A stretch of 64,000 nucleotides of DNA from Primula veris (taxonomy: Eukaryota; Streptophyta; Magnoliopsida; Ericales; Primulaceae), in NCBI GenBank assembly GCA_963682055.1, contig OY821742.1, positions 12,927,752 through 12,991,751 of the forward strand. The letters are read 5' to 3'. The notes beneath the pieces are model-generated. The model was not told where the DNA came from. It searched no databases and saw only the letters and a program-made list of their open reading frames with translations. Shown in pieces: positions 12,134 through 22,746 of this stretch (position 1 is the first letter of the stretch; each line of letters starts with the position of its first letter). A program made the translations under genes and the position numbers.

Positions 12134-12209
12134 GAGGTGGGCTTAAAACACTACAATATTTCTTAATAAACTCTGAGACCGTAGATTAAATCTACGGTCT
12201 ACAGTCAAT
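12134..12209 (+). repeat. Left terminal inverted repeat of MULE
   Basis: Starts GAGGTGGGCTTAAAACACT and matches the reverse complement of 22860-22933 at about 80% over ~75 bases. The inner end carries a palindrome with arms ACCGTAGAT / ATCTACGGT. Confidence 0.9.
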
Positions 12210-12298
12210 CTACGGTTTGGATTAATTTAATTCAAACCGTAGATTAAATCTACGGTTTACAGTCAATGACTGTAGACCGTAGATTTAATCTACGGTCT
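12176..12298. repeat. Subterminal palindromes, left end (three dyads)
   Basis: Three near-perfect 25-bp dyads lie at 12176-12200, 12234-12258 and 12274-12298. Each has arms ACCGTAGAT and ATCTACGGT around a short A/T centre. A half-site is at about 12207-12217, and a separate palindrome, ACAGTCAATGACTGT, sits between dyads two and three. They could bind transposase or form hairpins. Confidence 0.9.
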
Positions 12299-12312
12299 GG
12301 ATTAAATTATGC

Positions 12313-12416
12313 AGAAATTACACAGTCAGTCCCTGCTTTTCAAAATTACACAGTCAGTCCCTGCTTTTCAAAATTACACAGTCAGTCCCTGCGCGAAAAT
12401 TACACAGACAGTCCCT
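12313..12416 (+). repeat. 29-bp tandem repeat, about 3.5 copies
   Basis: The unit AATTACACAGTCAGTCCCTG is repeated with small changes just inside the left palindromes of the MULE. The function is unknown; it may be part of the subterminal binding region. Confidence 0.85.
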
Positions 12417-12455
12417 TGAAAACAGAATTTCACGTTTTTTTTTAAAAAAATAAAC

Positions 12456-12600
12456 TTTTATAATGTACTCTCTCTCTTTCTCTCAAAAACCCCCAATTTT
12501 CATCCCAAAAAACCACCCAAATCAATCAAACACATTAACTATCAAATTAATTAACAAAAAAACCCCAAATCATCAATCAAATTTATCCATAATTCAAGGG
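12456..12600 (+). promoter_or_regulatory. Probable promoter and 5' leader of the PMD gene
   Basis: A TATA-like TTTATAATG at about 12457 is followed by a CT-rich stretch (CTCTCTCTTTCTCTC) and a C/A-rich leader, as is common at plant transcription starts. A possible donor (AAGG|GTATAT) at ~12600 and the acceptor ATCACAG just before the ATG at 14394 would make the whole repeat-rich interval a 5'-UTR intron. This is inference from motifs only. Confidence 0.35.
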
Positions 12601-12634
12601 TATATCTTTTATTCTCTAATTTATTATTTATATT

Positions 12635-12925
12635 GTGTAATTTCAATTTGTAAAATAGGAAAAAATATATAAAATATGCAAATTGATTATTCACTTAGCT
12701 ATATATAATTGTTTGTTGTTTGTTTATATTAATTATAGAAATTATAATAATTGTTGATATTTGTCCCATTTTTGCATGTTTTTTTTTTTTGTGTAATTTT
12801 AATTTGTAAACTAGGAAAAAATATATAAAATATGCAAAACCATAATTCACTTAGCTATATATAATTGTTTATTGTTTGTTTATATTAATTATAATAATTG
12901 TTGATATTTGTCTCATTTTTGCATG
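12635..12925 (+). repeat. Tandem duplication, period about 155 bp
   Basis: The segment with AGGAAAAAATATATAAAATA and TTCACTTAGCTATATATAAT occurs twice, separated by poly-T. It lies between the MULE left end and the minisatellite. Confidence 0.8.
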
Positions 12926-12957
12926 TTTTTTTATTTTGTGTTTGGTTAATTTCAATT

Positions 12958-14140
12958 GTTGATAATTGTTGATAATGTGTTTGGTTATGATTAAAAAATT
13001 GAGTTATGATTGTTTGGTTTATGATTAAATGTGTGTTTGGTTATGATTAAAAAATTGAATTATTATTGTTTGGTTTTATGATTAAATGTGTGTTTGGTTA
13101 TGATTAAAAAATGGAGTTATTATTGTTTGGTTTATGATTAAATGTGTGTTTGGTTATGATTAAAAAATTGAATTATTATTGTTTGGTTTATGATTAAATG
13201 TGTGTTTGGTTATGATTAAAAAATTGAGTTATTATTGTTTGGTTTTATGATTAAATATGTGTTTGGTTATGATTAAAAAATTGAGTTATTATTGTTTGGT
13301 TTATGATTAAATGTGTGTTTGGTTATGATTAAAAAATTGAATTATTATTGTTTGGTTTATGATTAAATGTGTGTTTGGTTATGATTAAAAAATTGAATTA
13401 TTATTGTTTGGTTTTATGATTAAATGTGTGTTTGGTTATGATTAAAAAATGGAGTTATTATTGTTTGGTTTATGATTAAATGTGTGTTTGGTTATGATTA
13501 AAAAATTGAATTATTATTGTTTGGTTTATGATTAAATGTGTGTTTGGTTATGATTAAAAAATTGAGTTATTATTGTTTGGTTTTATGATTAAATATGTGT
13601 TTGGTTATGATTAAAAAATTGAGTTATTATTGTTTGGTTTATGATTAAATGTGTGTTTGGTTATGATTAAAAAATTGAATTATTATTGTTTGGTTTATGA
13701 TTAAATGTGTGTTTGGTTATGATTAAAAAATTGAGTTATTATTGTTTGGTTTTATGATTAAATGTGTTTGGTTATGATTAAAAAATTGAGTTATTATTGT
13801 TTGGTTTATGATTAAATGTGTGTTTGGTTATGATTAAAAAATTGAATTATTATTGTTTGGTTTATGATTAAATGTGTGTTTGGTTATGATTAAAAAATTG
13901 AGTTATTATTGTTTGGTTTTATGATTAAATGTGTTTGGTTATGATTAAAAAATTGAGTTATTATTGTTTGGTTTATGATTAAATGTGTGTTTGGTTATGA
14001 TTAAAAAATTGAATTATTATTGTTTGGTTTATGATGAAATGTGTGTTTGGTTATGATTAAAAAATTAAATTATTATTGTTTGGTTTATGATTAAATGTGT
14101 GTTTGGTTATGATTAAAAAATTGAGTTATTATTGTTTGAT
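12958..14140 (+). repeat. 56-57-bp minisatellite, about 21 units, with higher-order pattern
   Basis: Unit core TGTGTTTGGTTATGATTAAA followed by a variable GAATT/GAGTT/GGAGTT and TATTATTGTTTGG. Variants recur in order: a roughly six-unit block (~340 bp) appears twice, and later a three-unit block appears twice. Blocks of units, not only single units, were duplicated. Confidence 0.93.
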
Positions 14141-14365
14141 TATGATTGTTTGGTTATAATTGTTTGGTTATCATTGTTTTGGTTATCATTAATTGGTTAT
14201 AATTGAGTTATCATTGTTTGGTTATCATTAATTGGTTATGATTGTTTGGTTATCATTAATTGGTTATCATTGTTTGGTTATCATTAATTGGTTATTTTAT
14301 CATTGTTTGGTTATCATTAATTGGTTATTAATTGGTTATTTTATCATTGTTTGGTTATCATTAAC
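14141..14365 (+). repeat. Degenerate short repeat TTGGTTATCATTA
   Basis: A decayed extension of the minisatellite, with units of about 11-22 bp (GGTTATCATTAATTGG). It runs to within 30 bases of the PMD start codon and keeps an open frame only by chance. Confidence 0.85.
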
Positions 14366-14393
14366 CGAGTTATATTTGGTCATCACAGTTAGA

Positions 14394-16602
14394 ATGGCAG
14401 ATCCAGGTCCACATATTAAAGGCAGGTTGGGTATTTTACGACAGACCGGTCACATTTTTAATCAGACTTGGGATGCTGGAAGAGAAGCGGGTAGAGGAGA
14501 TGCCAATAAGATTAGGGTTTATAATTATAGTTGGCAGATACCGACGCCTGAAAGGGTAGTTCAAAATATGATTAGGGCTGGTTTTTACGGTATTCACAGT
14601 ATAGGTAATTATACCGTAGACCGAGGCTTGCTTACAGCCTTAGTTGATAGGTGGCGTGATGAGTCGCACACGTTCCATTTTGTCGGTGGAGAGTTGGGGA
14701 TATCTTTACAGGATGTAGAGATTATGCTTGGTCTCAAGGTGGATGGTCTTGATGTTACCCGGTCGGAGCGGAATGATAACAGGGCGAGCAGGTTAGATAT
14801 GGTAGAGAGTTTGTTGGGTGTTAGACCGGCTGACAATCAAGTGGATAAAACCTGTCTGACAGTTAGACTTGATTGGATGTTACACACGTTTGGTGAATTA
14901 CCCCCCAACCCTAGTGAGGAGCGTTTGCTATATCAGTCTAGGGCTGCCATGTTGTTATTACTGGCGGCACATGTATTTTCAGATAAGAGCAGTGATCAGA
15001 TTCCACTATGGCCTCTGCCATTTCTGGAGGATTTTGACACGTGTGCTGAGTATAGTTGGGGATCAGCTCTTCTGGCCTGGTTAGAGGCTAATCTATGCAG
15101 GGTGGTACGTTGTAAGACAAACGGAGTAAGCGGGGCGGTGATGTTTCTGGATATGTGGGCGATTACCAGACTACTGCCGGTTAGACCATGTGAAGAGCTG
15201 CCGGAAGATATCGAGCCACCTGAGGGCTTGCCTAGGTTCCCCCTCGGTTACAGGTATGATATTATTTAGTTTTTGTGTCTTGGATTTGTGGTTTTTTTTT
15301 TATTGCGTCATCTATCATTTACTTAGCTGCCGGTTATATTTATTGTTTATCGGGTTTTGTTTGTATATTACAGATGGAAGATTTGGAGGCAAACTAACCT
15401 TACGCCATATGTCTACGGACGTAATGTGGTCCACATACGTGACCAGTTTGACAATATGTCGCCTGAACAGGTAAATTTTAACTTTCGTATTATATGTAAC
15501 TTACGTATTATATGTTGTATATGTTTGCATTGGTCTTATGTTCGCAGAATTTATTACTAGTATTTTTAAACCCTTGTTTATATATTCTAATTTTGCTGAT
15601 TACAGATAGTGTGGCAACCTTACGGGAATCTCAATCAGTATCCGGAATACTGCACGCGGGGCCGTTATATGTGGCATTGTTCTGTGCCTCTCATTTGTAA
15701 TGAGAAGATTGAGTTCCATCCCGCGGACAGGTTCATGAGACAGTTCGGTTTTGTTCAGCAGGTCCCTACATATATTTGGAAACCCAGAAATGGTCACGGC
15801 AAGGATAGAAGATTTGGGATTGGGCAAAAACACGATTGGCCTACACTTTTTGCAGAGTTTATTATCGTGTGGAATGACCGCCACAACCGGCTTGTGAATG
15901 GCGAATTTGGTACGGGGACGTCACCGGATTACATGAGATGGTATAGAGAGAGGACCCGCATCTTCATAAACCCACCTGAACTTGCCCCGCCATCTCACGG
16001 TTTCCGGGAGCATACAGGGTTGTTCAGTAAAATGGTAACAACTAATTAAAGTTCATTAATATTTGATTGTTATTTTTCTGTTTGTATATTTCAATACTTA
16101 TAAATCGTTTTTGATTGGGTTTTTTTTTCAGAAAGCGGTATTGCGCCGAAATTTCAAATCGTTCAAACAGCATAAATTGAAAACGGAAGTGGACTTACAA
16201 CGAAAGGACTTCGCTGAAATGGGATTGAATCCGTATGGGTCAGCTGATGAACAGTCGGATGAGGAGGATGACGATGACGACGACGACGACGATGGTGATG
16301 ACGACCAACGTTACGACCCAAGAACGTTCACTAGGGCTTCAAGTTGTCGGCGTCCCGACGAAAGAGGCAGAGGGAAAGGCGAATCTAGTAGCCGGGGTAG
16401 AAGATCGACTGGAGGTCGACCCCCGACTACAGATCAGGGTCCGGGTCCGAGTTCAAGCGGTCATGGTCGTCGTGCTTCTTTTGCTGGGTCGGAGTACGTT
16501 CAGGATGATGTTCCGTTCGATTATCATAGTCAGCATTCAACCGACAGTTGGAGTCGCGGATTAGCACTTACATCCCACGAGCGTGCTCCGTATCCAGAAT
16601 AG
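14394..16602 (+). CDS. Plant mobile domain (PMD/MAIN-like) protein, four exons
   Basis: Exons 14394-15253, 15374-15470, 15606-16034 and 16132-16602 join with GT-AG introns (120, 135 and 97 bp) and stay in frame, giving about 618 aa. The first ~480 residues match the aminotransferase-like plant mobile domain seen in MAIL1/MAIN and the long PP7-type proteins. Markers are the N-terminal GFYGI and ELGISLQDVEIMLGL and the downstream IVWQPY and WYRERTR. The tail is acidic (run of D/E) then Ser/Arg/Gly-rich and probably disordered. Start: the frame is open upstream, but only through repeats; the ATG at 14394 begins the conserved part. AATAAA lies at 16736. PMD proteins are known from transposons and from host heterochromatin-silencing factors; the role here is unknown. 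Confidence 0.85.
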
Positions 16603-16925
16603 CAGCATCGACAGAGACGGCGTACGGAGCTAAACGAAATCGAAGAGTCTGCTGAGCCTTCATCGGATAGATTAACATCGGCCGGAAAGATGCTCCCTAC
16701 GTCCAACTTTAAATCATTTAGTCGTTACAAAAAAAAATAAATGCACATTTGTGTTTTTTGTAAATGTTTTTTGTATTTGATTTCTATGTTTGATTTGTAA
16801 GTTTTATTCTTAGCTGAGTTGGAATATTATAAATTCGTAAGTTTAATTTGAGTCGTATGTTTGATTTGTATGTTTCTAAAAAATATTCTGTATTTTAATT
16901 GATAGGACCAATATTGAGTTTTTAC
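16603..16925 (+). other. 3' region of PMD gene
   Basis: The bases after the stop still look coding-like for ~100 bp (CGACAGAGACGGCG region) before turning AT-rich, so the stop at 16600-16602 may have shortened an older tail. An AATAAA signal is at 16736-16741. Nothing else is seen. Confidence 0.5.
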
Positions 16926-17222
16926 AAACCCTAAACCCTAAACCCTAAACCCTAAATTACAAACCCTAAACCCTAAACCCTAAATTACAAACCCTAAACC
17001 CCAAAACCCTAAACCCTAAATTACAAACCCTAAACCCTAAACCCTAAATTACAAACCCCAAACCCTAAACCCTAAATTACAAACCCTAAATTACAAACCC
17101 TAAACCCTAAATCCTAAACCCTAAATCCTAAACCCTAAATTACAAATTACAAACCCTAAATTACAAACTCTAAACCCTAAACCCTAAATCCTAAACCCTA
17201 AACCCTAAACCCTAAACCCTAA
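16926..17222. repeat. Telomere-like (CCCTAAA)n array inside MULE
   Basis: About 27 exact CCCTAAA heptamers are mixed with variants (TCCTAAA, CCCCAAA) and a recurring spacer ATTACAAA. The plant telomere unit is TTTAGGG, but the irregular spacers and the position well inside a bounded transposon show it is not a chromosome end. AAACCCTAA is the telobox motif bound by plant TRB proteins. Confidence 0.93.
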
Positions 17223-17242
17223 ATATTCTAAAATATACATGC

Positions 17243-17580
17243 AAACCGTACATTTAATGTACGGTTTGTATAGATTTCATACAAACCGTACATTAAATGT
17301 ACGGTTTGTATGTATTATGTACAAACCGTACATTATTAAAGTTTGGAAATGACTACACCAAAAAAAAAACTACAAAACGTAAAAGTAATCTACGGTTTGT
17401 AGTGTAAATGACATTGGATACCATATCTATCAAAATAATTCCGACAAGACCTTATCACTTTTGAATTATTATGATTTGACAACCCTATCCGAAAATGACT
17501 ACTCAATGCATTATTAAAGTTTGGAAATGACTACACCAAAAATTCACTACAAACCGTAAAAGTAATCTACGGTTTGTAGT
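17243..17580. promoter_or_regulatory. Palindromes upstream of the transposase
   Basis: Two 25-bp dyads with arms AACCGTACAT / ATGTACGGTT (17243-17267 and 17283-17307) and two related ones with CTACGGTTTGTAGTG arms (17370-17402 and 17547-17580) lie before the transposase TATA box. They share CTACGGT with the end dyads of the element, so the same protein could bind all of them. Confidence 0.7.
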
Positions 17581-17592
17581 GTAAATTAACAC

Positions 17593-17600
17593 TATAAATA
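17593..17600 (+). promoter_or_regulatory. TATA box of MULE transposase gene
   Basis: TATAAATA stands 118 bases before the transposase ATG, with an A/C-rich leader between, as expected for a plant Pol II promoter. Confidence 0.65.
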
Positions 17601-17717
17601 TGACTCCATTTTGCCAATTCTAACAAACCATAAAATCAAACACAAACACATTTCGGAAATCTCTAAAAAAATCCTCATTTCTCCCCAATAAAATATATAA
17701 ACAACCACTTTTCGAAA

Positions 17718-20420
17718 ATGAATTACAACTATGGTTATGACAACAACCAATGGAATAACAACAACAATGCGAATTCATCCAGTGGCTCAAACGATGAGCT
17801 AACTAATTATTCAGAGCACTTTGAAGTTGATGAATTGACTTGGGAAACAAGGGATGAAATGCTTGCTGATCTTGCTGATGTGGCTGGGAATTGGGGTTTC
17901 ATCCTTACGATTCGTAGGTCTGGAGGGGGTGATGGGAGCAGAACACCGTATGTTGAAATTGTGTGTGATAAATCGGGGGTTTACGAAAAAAAGAAACCAT
18001 CTTCCGTAAAATCAGGTACAAAGAAAAAAGACTGTCCATTTTTCATTAAAGGTTACGTAGTTAATGGTGAATGGATGTGTCACATAGAAAATGGACAACA
18101 TAACCACCCACCTCCAACTTACCTCCAAGGGCAAGCACGACGTGCTCGTTTAACCCAAGATGAAAAAGAAATTGTTAAAACTTTAAGGCAAAGTAGTTTT
18201 AAAGTTGGTGCTATATTAGAGGCCATTAAAAATCGAAATCCTGACAATGTATCAAACACTAAAACGATACATAATTTTTTGGCCGGACTGAAATTTAAAG
18301 AACGCGATGGTAGAAACCCGATACAGGAACTTTTTAATTTGTTGGATAGACATCGCTACACATTCTACTATAATATGAACCCATCAACCCATTGCCTTGA
18401 GAACTTGTTTTTTGCACACCCCGATTCTATAAGGATGTTCAAAGCTTTTCCTGATGTCTTGTTAATGGATTGTACATATAGGACAAACCGTTTTAATATG
18501 TCATTTCTAGAAGTCGTAGGAATGACATCAACGAACCAAACATATTGTTTAGGTTTTGTTTTCATGAGTGACGAGACAAAGGAAAGTTATATATGGGCAT
18601 TGGAAAAATTTAAAGTTACATTGGAGGGGTGTATACTACCTAGGGTGTTTGTAACCGACAGGGAAATGGCCTTATCAAATGCTTTATCCGTTGTTTTTCC
18701 CGATTCGCATCATATTTTGTGCACTTTTCATATTGCAAAAAATGTTTTGAAAAACTGCCGTAAAAAGATCCCTGACGAGGAGTGGCAAACGTTTCTAGAT
18801 GATTGGGATTTATTGGTTGATTCTGAGTCGATAGAGGAGTACAATTATAACCGAACTAATTTCAATACCTCTTACAAATCGTACCCTGCTGTGATTAAGT
18901 ATGTAGACAAGCTTTTAAATGATTATGCTGAAAAGTTTGTTGCATGCTATACCAACCATACAACACATCTAGGTAACAGAACTAGCAATCGAGCCGAACA
19001 ACAACATGCTAAGCTGAAAAGATCCCTTTCCACAAATACTGGCACACTTGAAACCGTTTGGGTAGAGGTCAATAGAATTCTAGAAAAACAGTTTGAGGAT
19101 ATTAAGATGAAGTTGGATAAATGCAAGTCTTATTTTCCACATTCTGAACGAACACCTCTGTTTATAAATCTTAGGTCGTATATCACACACTATGCCTTTG
19201 ATTTATTATTCCAAGAACACAAAAAATGTAGTGGCCAGGCTGATGAGAATTGTTCTTGCGGTTTCAAATTGTCTCACGGTTTACCTTGTCATCATATTAT
19301 GAGTGAACATATTTTATTCGGGAAGCCTCTTCCTCTAGAATATATTCATCCATTCTGGAAAAAATTAGACGTAATTGATGATAATGGGAACACCGATGAT
19401 TATGGGGTAGAGGGTGATCTAGAAGAGTTTAAAAGTGTTTATGCTAGCAAAACTAATGTTGAAAAACGGCGTATGAAAACACAACTCCGAGAGATAACCG
19501 TACCAGCCAGAACATCCATCAGTGACCCCGAAGTGAGAGCAAATAGGGGGAGACCTAGAAAAGGCGACAAATCTAGTAAGAGGGATAAGTCGGGATGGGA
19601 GTATGTGGAGGAACAGAGTGCTGGTGCTAGTAGGGACAAGGGTAAAGGCAAGGCGGATGAAACACCGGAGGTAAGGGTAAACCCAACTAGGAGGCCGCGA
19701 AACCAGAACCCTAAACCCACCCCCAATAGGCCAACCTTCCTGTACAGTGACAAAATATGGGTCATGTTACATAGTTACATCGAAACAGTTTATGATGTGC
19801 GTGGGGATGGTAACTGTGGGTTCCGGGTACTTGCAAATGCGACGGGTAAACAGTATGGGGAAGATGATTGGTATGCGGTAAGATGTGAGTTGTTTCAAGA
19901 GCTGCAGCAAATGAAAGGTGTTTACTATGAGCTGTTTGAGAATGTTGGCTTTGAAGCTTACCGATATGATTATATTTTATCAAGTTTAAATTTTTATCAT
20001 CCTACAGATCCCGCACCTATTGACAAATGGATGAGATTTCCGTCTTATGGGTTTTTAATTGCTTCTCATTACAATATTCCAATTGTATTGTTGTCCTCAT
20101 GGGAAAATAATGATGGAGGGGTAAACGTGTGGAACAATACTTTTTTACCTCTTTATACTGGTCCGCCTCGGGGAACGACAAATTACATCCCGACTGTAAT
20201 GGTGTTCGTCAACAGTTGTCACTATGCTCAGGTTATTCCTAAAGAAGAAGGGATCTTCCCAATGCCAGGAATTATAGCACGGTGGGAACAAACACGCACT
20301 GAGACAGCTGCACCATGGAAGGAACTTTTTCGACCAAATTTCAAGTTATATATGGCGCTGAAAAAGCAATCGGGAAAGCAAAAAGCAAATCAAGAAGAAC
20401 CTATAGACCTAAGTCCATAA
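17718..20420 (+). CDS. MULE transposase with AT-hook and C-terminal OTU domain
   Basis: An uninterrupted 900-aa protein. Residues ~55-135 form a FAR1/WRKY-GCM1-type zinc region (C...CPFF...W.C...HNH). The DDE core follows: D251 in MDCTYR, D314 in VTDRE with the LCTFH motif after it, and E427 in NRAEQQH. A SWIM zinc finger has CxC at 512-514 and CHH at 524-526. An AT-hook RGRPRK is at 610-615. Residues ~690-860 form an OTU-type cysteine protease fold with GDGNC (D697, C700) and SCHYAQV (H835). All key residues are present, so both activities could be real. It would cut and join the element's ends in the nucleus; the OTU part may remove ubiquitin from a partner. AATAAA is at 20501. Confidence 0.93.
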   Translation: MNYNYGYDNNQWNNNNNANSSSGSNDELTNYSEHFEVDELTWETRDEMLADLADVAGNWGFILTIRRSGGGDGSRTPYVEIVCDKSGVYEKKKPSSVKSGTKKKDCPFFIKGYVVNGEWMCHIENGQHNHPPPTYLQGQARRARLTQDEKEIVKTLRQSSFKVGAILEAIKNRNPDNVSNTKTIHNFLAGLKFKERDGRNPIQELFNLLDRHRYTFYYNMNPSTHCLENLFFAHPDSIRMFKAFPDVLLMDCTYRTNRFNMSFLEVVGMTSTNQTYCLGFVFMSDETKESYIWALEKFKVTLEGCILPRVFVTDREMALSNALSVVFPDSHHILCTFHIAKNVLKNCRKKIPDEEWQTFLDDWDLLVDSESIEEYNYNRTNFNTSYKSYPAVIKYVDKLLNDYAEKFVACYTNHTTHLGNRTSNRAEQQHAKLKRSLSTNTGTLETVWVEVNRILEKQFEDIKMKLDKCKSYFPHSERTPLFINLRSYITHYAFDLLFQEHKKCSGQADENCSCGFKLSHGLPCHHIMSEHILFGKPLPLEYIHPFWKKLDVIDDNGNTDDYGVEGDLEEFKSVYASKTNVEKRRMKTQLREITVPARTSISDPEVRANRGRPRKGDKSSKRDKSGWEYVEEQSAGASRDKGKGKADETPEVRVNPTRRPRNQNPKPTPNRPTFLYSDKIWVMLHSYIETVYDVRGDGNCGFRVLANATGKQYGEDDWYAVRCELFQELQQMKGVYYELFENVGFEAYRYDYILSSLNFYHPTDPAPIDKWMRFPSYGFLIASHYNIPIVLLSSWENNDGGVNVWNNTFLPLYTGPPRGTTNYIPTVMVFVNSCHYAQVIPKEEGIFPMPGIIARWEQTRTETAAPWKELFRPNFKLYMALKKQSGKQKANQEEPIDLSP

Positions 20421-21598
20421 TCAGTTTTTTATTTTTAATTTTATGTAAAATACTATTTTTTTCAAGTTGTTGTAAATTTATATGATGTAAACAAATGTTT
20501 AATAAATTTGTTTTATGAAATTTAGTTCATGTAATTTAGTTCATGTTTGCATATTGGGTTAATTTCTTTTATGAAATTTATATAATTTATGATTGTTTCA
20601 TTCAAGAAAATTGTCGATTGACACCAAATTGACGACTTGGTTATGTTTCATATTGCGTTATACAAGTGTTAAAAACAAAAAAAAAAACTTCACAAAAATT
20701 GACGATTTAGTTAATCATTCAATAAATATCAACTTATACACTTAAATATAACATGAACAAAAAACATAAAATTCATCAAATCAATTTTTTTTGTGTAAAT
20801 TTGTGTAAATTTTGTGTTTTTTTTGAGAGATTGTTAGAATATTGGTAATTTATTTTATGTATAATTTTAAAAAGAAGGCATTTAGTTTTTTTATTAAAAA
20901 AAAATCATGTTTAATTTGAAAAAAATATTCAGTATTTTAATTTTAATTATTAGAATTTTAATTTATGTAAAAAGAGTAATTTACATAAAATTAAAAATAA
21001 AAAACTGATTATTGACTCCAAATTGACGACTTAATTAATGTTTCATATTGCGTTATACAAGTGTTTAAAACCAAACAAAAAAACTTCTCAAAAATTGACA
21101 ATTTAGTTAATCATTCAATAAATATAAACTTATACAATTGACAAAAATATAACATGAACCAAAATTGTAAAATTTATCAAAACAACTTTTTTTTGGTAAA
21201 TTTTGTGTAAATTTTGAGAGTTTGTTATAATATTAGTAATTTATTTATGTAAAATTTTAAAAATAAGACATTTAGTTCAATCTCACTTTTACCGTCTTTT
21301 TGTTTTAAACTACATAGTGCTAAATTTTTAAGTCGGGCTGTTTTCATTTTTGTTGTTCTCAAAGGGAAAAAAAAGTTTATGTCGAAATGGACTTTTTACT
21401 CGGTTGATAAATCATATGTTCACCTATAGCCTTATAGGGTATTGATAGTTACGGCTTGTGATCATACGATCAATTTGCAATTTTATAGCATCAGACTGTC
21501 GACCTTCGCAGCTTGAGAAATAAGTTGCTCGCACAACATTAAGCGAGAGTCATAGTACGCTTACAGATGTGTAGATTAATATTAAAAGAAGTAATTTA

Positions 21599-21655
<57 letters not shown>

Positions 21656-22740
21656 TACAAAGATACATGCTGTTATGTGGCAACATAAACAAAAATATAC
21701 CGTTTACATAAGTTTCCATATTATTTTTGAATGCGGTACCAAAACCATTACTCCTGCCATTTTTTTTAAATAAAAACAGTAGTGGCCCTGAATAATTGTT
21801 GAAGTACTGTACGTGAATAGATACCTATATATATGACATCAATTAGGCTAATTTAAATGCAGTGACCTATGGAGTTAGGGGTGGCAAAAAACGAAACGGA
21901 CCAATTACGGAACAAAAAGACCAAAATCGAAAAACCGAAAAAATTTCGGATCGGTTTCGTTTTTCAATAAAACTGAACCGAAAAAAACTAAAACTGGATA
22001 AAAAAAAACCGAACCGGAAAATATGTTCGATTTCGGTTTTACTAAAAACCGAACCAAACCGGATCGAACCATTCTGTGTGGAGTGTTGTTGGACTGACAC
22101 TAAATTGGAGAGTTTTTGGGATCTGGTCTTGCTTTGAATTTAATCAAACTACACACAGGTTGAATTTAATCAAACTACACACAAGAGAAGGAACTTTAAT
22201 CAAACTATCTTTTGACTTCATACCAATAAACCAGAACAGAGTAATTTTACTGACAATAAAGTTAATTAGCCTAATTGTTTCATTCAAGAAAACAAACAAA
22301 AAAACTTCACAAAAATTGACGATTTAGTTAATGATTCAATAAATATCAACTTATACAATTGACAAAAATATAACATGAACCAAAAACATAAAATTTATCA
22401 AATCAACTTTTTTTGTGTAAATTTGTGTAAATTTTGTGTTTATTTTGAGAGATTGTTAGAATATTGGTAATTTATTTTATGTAAAATTTTAAAAATAAGG
22501 CATTTTGTTTTTTAATTTGAAAAAAACAAAAAAATATCAACTTATACACTTGAAAAAAATATCAAATTATACACTTGAAAAAAATATCAACTTATACACT
22601 TGAAAAAAATATCAAATTTTAAAAATAAGGCATTTTTATGTAAAAAAAAAAATCATATTTAATTTGAAAAAATTATTCAGTATTTTAATTTAAATTTTCA
22701 GATTTTTTTTTTTAATTTTTAAAGCAAAAAACCTGAAAAA
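20421..22740. other. Non-coding right part of MULE with repeats
   Basis: AT-rich. A ~245-bp sequence occurs three times (about 20590-20870, 21010-21275 and 22277-22510), marked by CATTCAATAAATATCAACTT and GAGAGATTGTTAGAATATTGG. A TA/GA microsatellite is at 21602-21655. A hAT-like start (AGGGGTGGCAAA) at ~21877 is followed by a CCGAAC-rich stretch, but no second end is seen. About four copies of a 25-bp unit (ATATCAACTTATACACTTG) lie at 22530-22620. No gene is supported. Confidence 0.75.
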
Positions 22741-22746
22741 GGCTGT

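Noticed and set aside
12463..12672. 69-codon plus-strand ORF
   Set aside because: Low-complexity K/N/S/I peptide in the presumed leader of the PMD gene.
14232..14393. 54 extra N-terminal codons for the PMD protein
   Set aside because: They are translated minisatellite; the conserved domain begins at the ATG at 14394.
16926..17222. Chromosome end (telomere)
   Set aside because: Irregular spacers, and location deep inside a transposon with genes on both sides.
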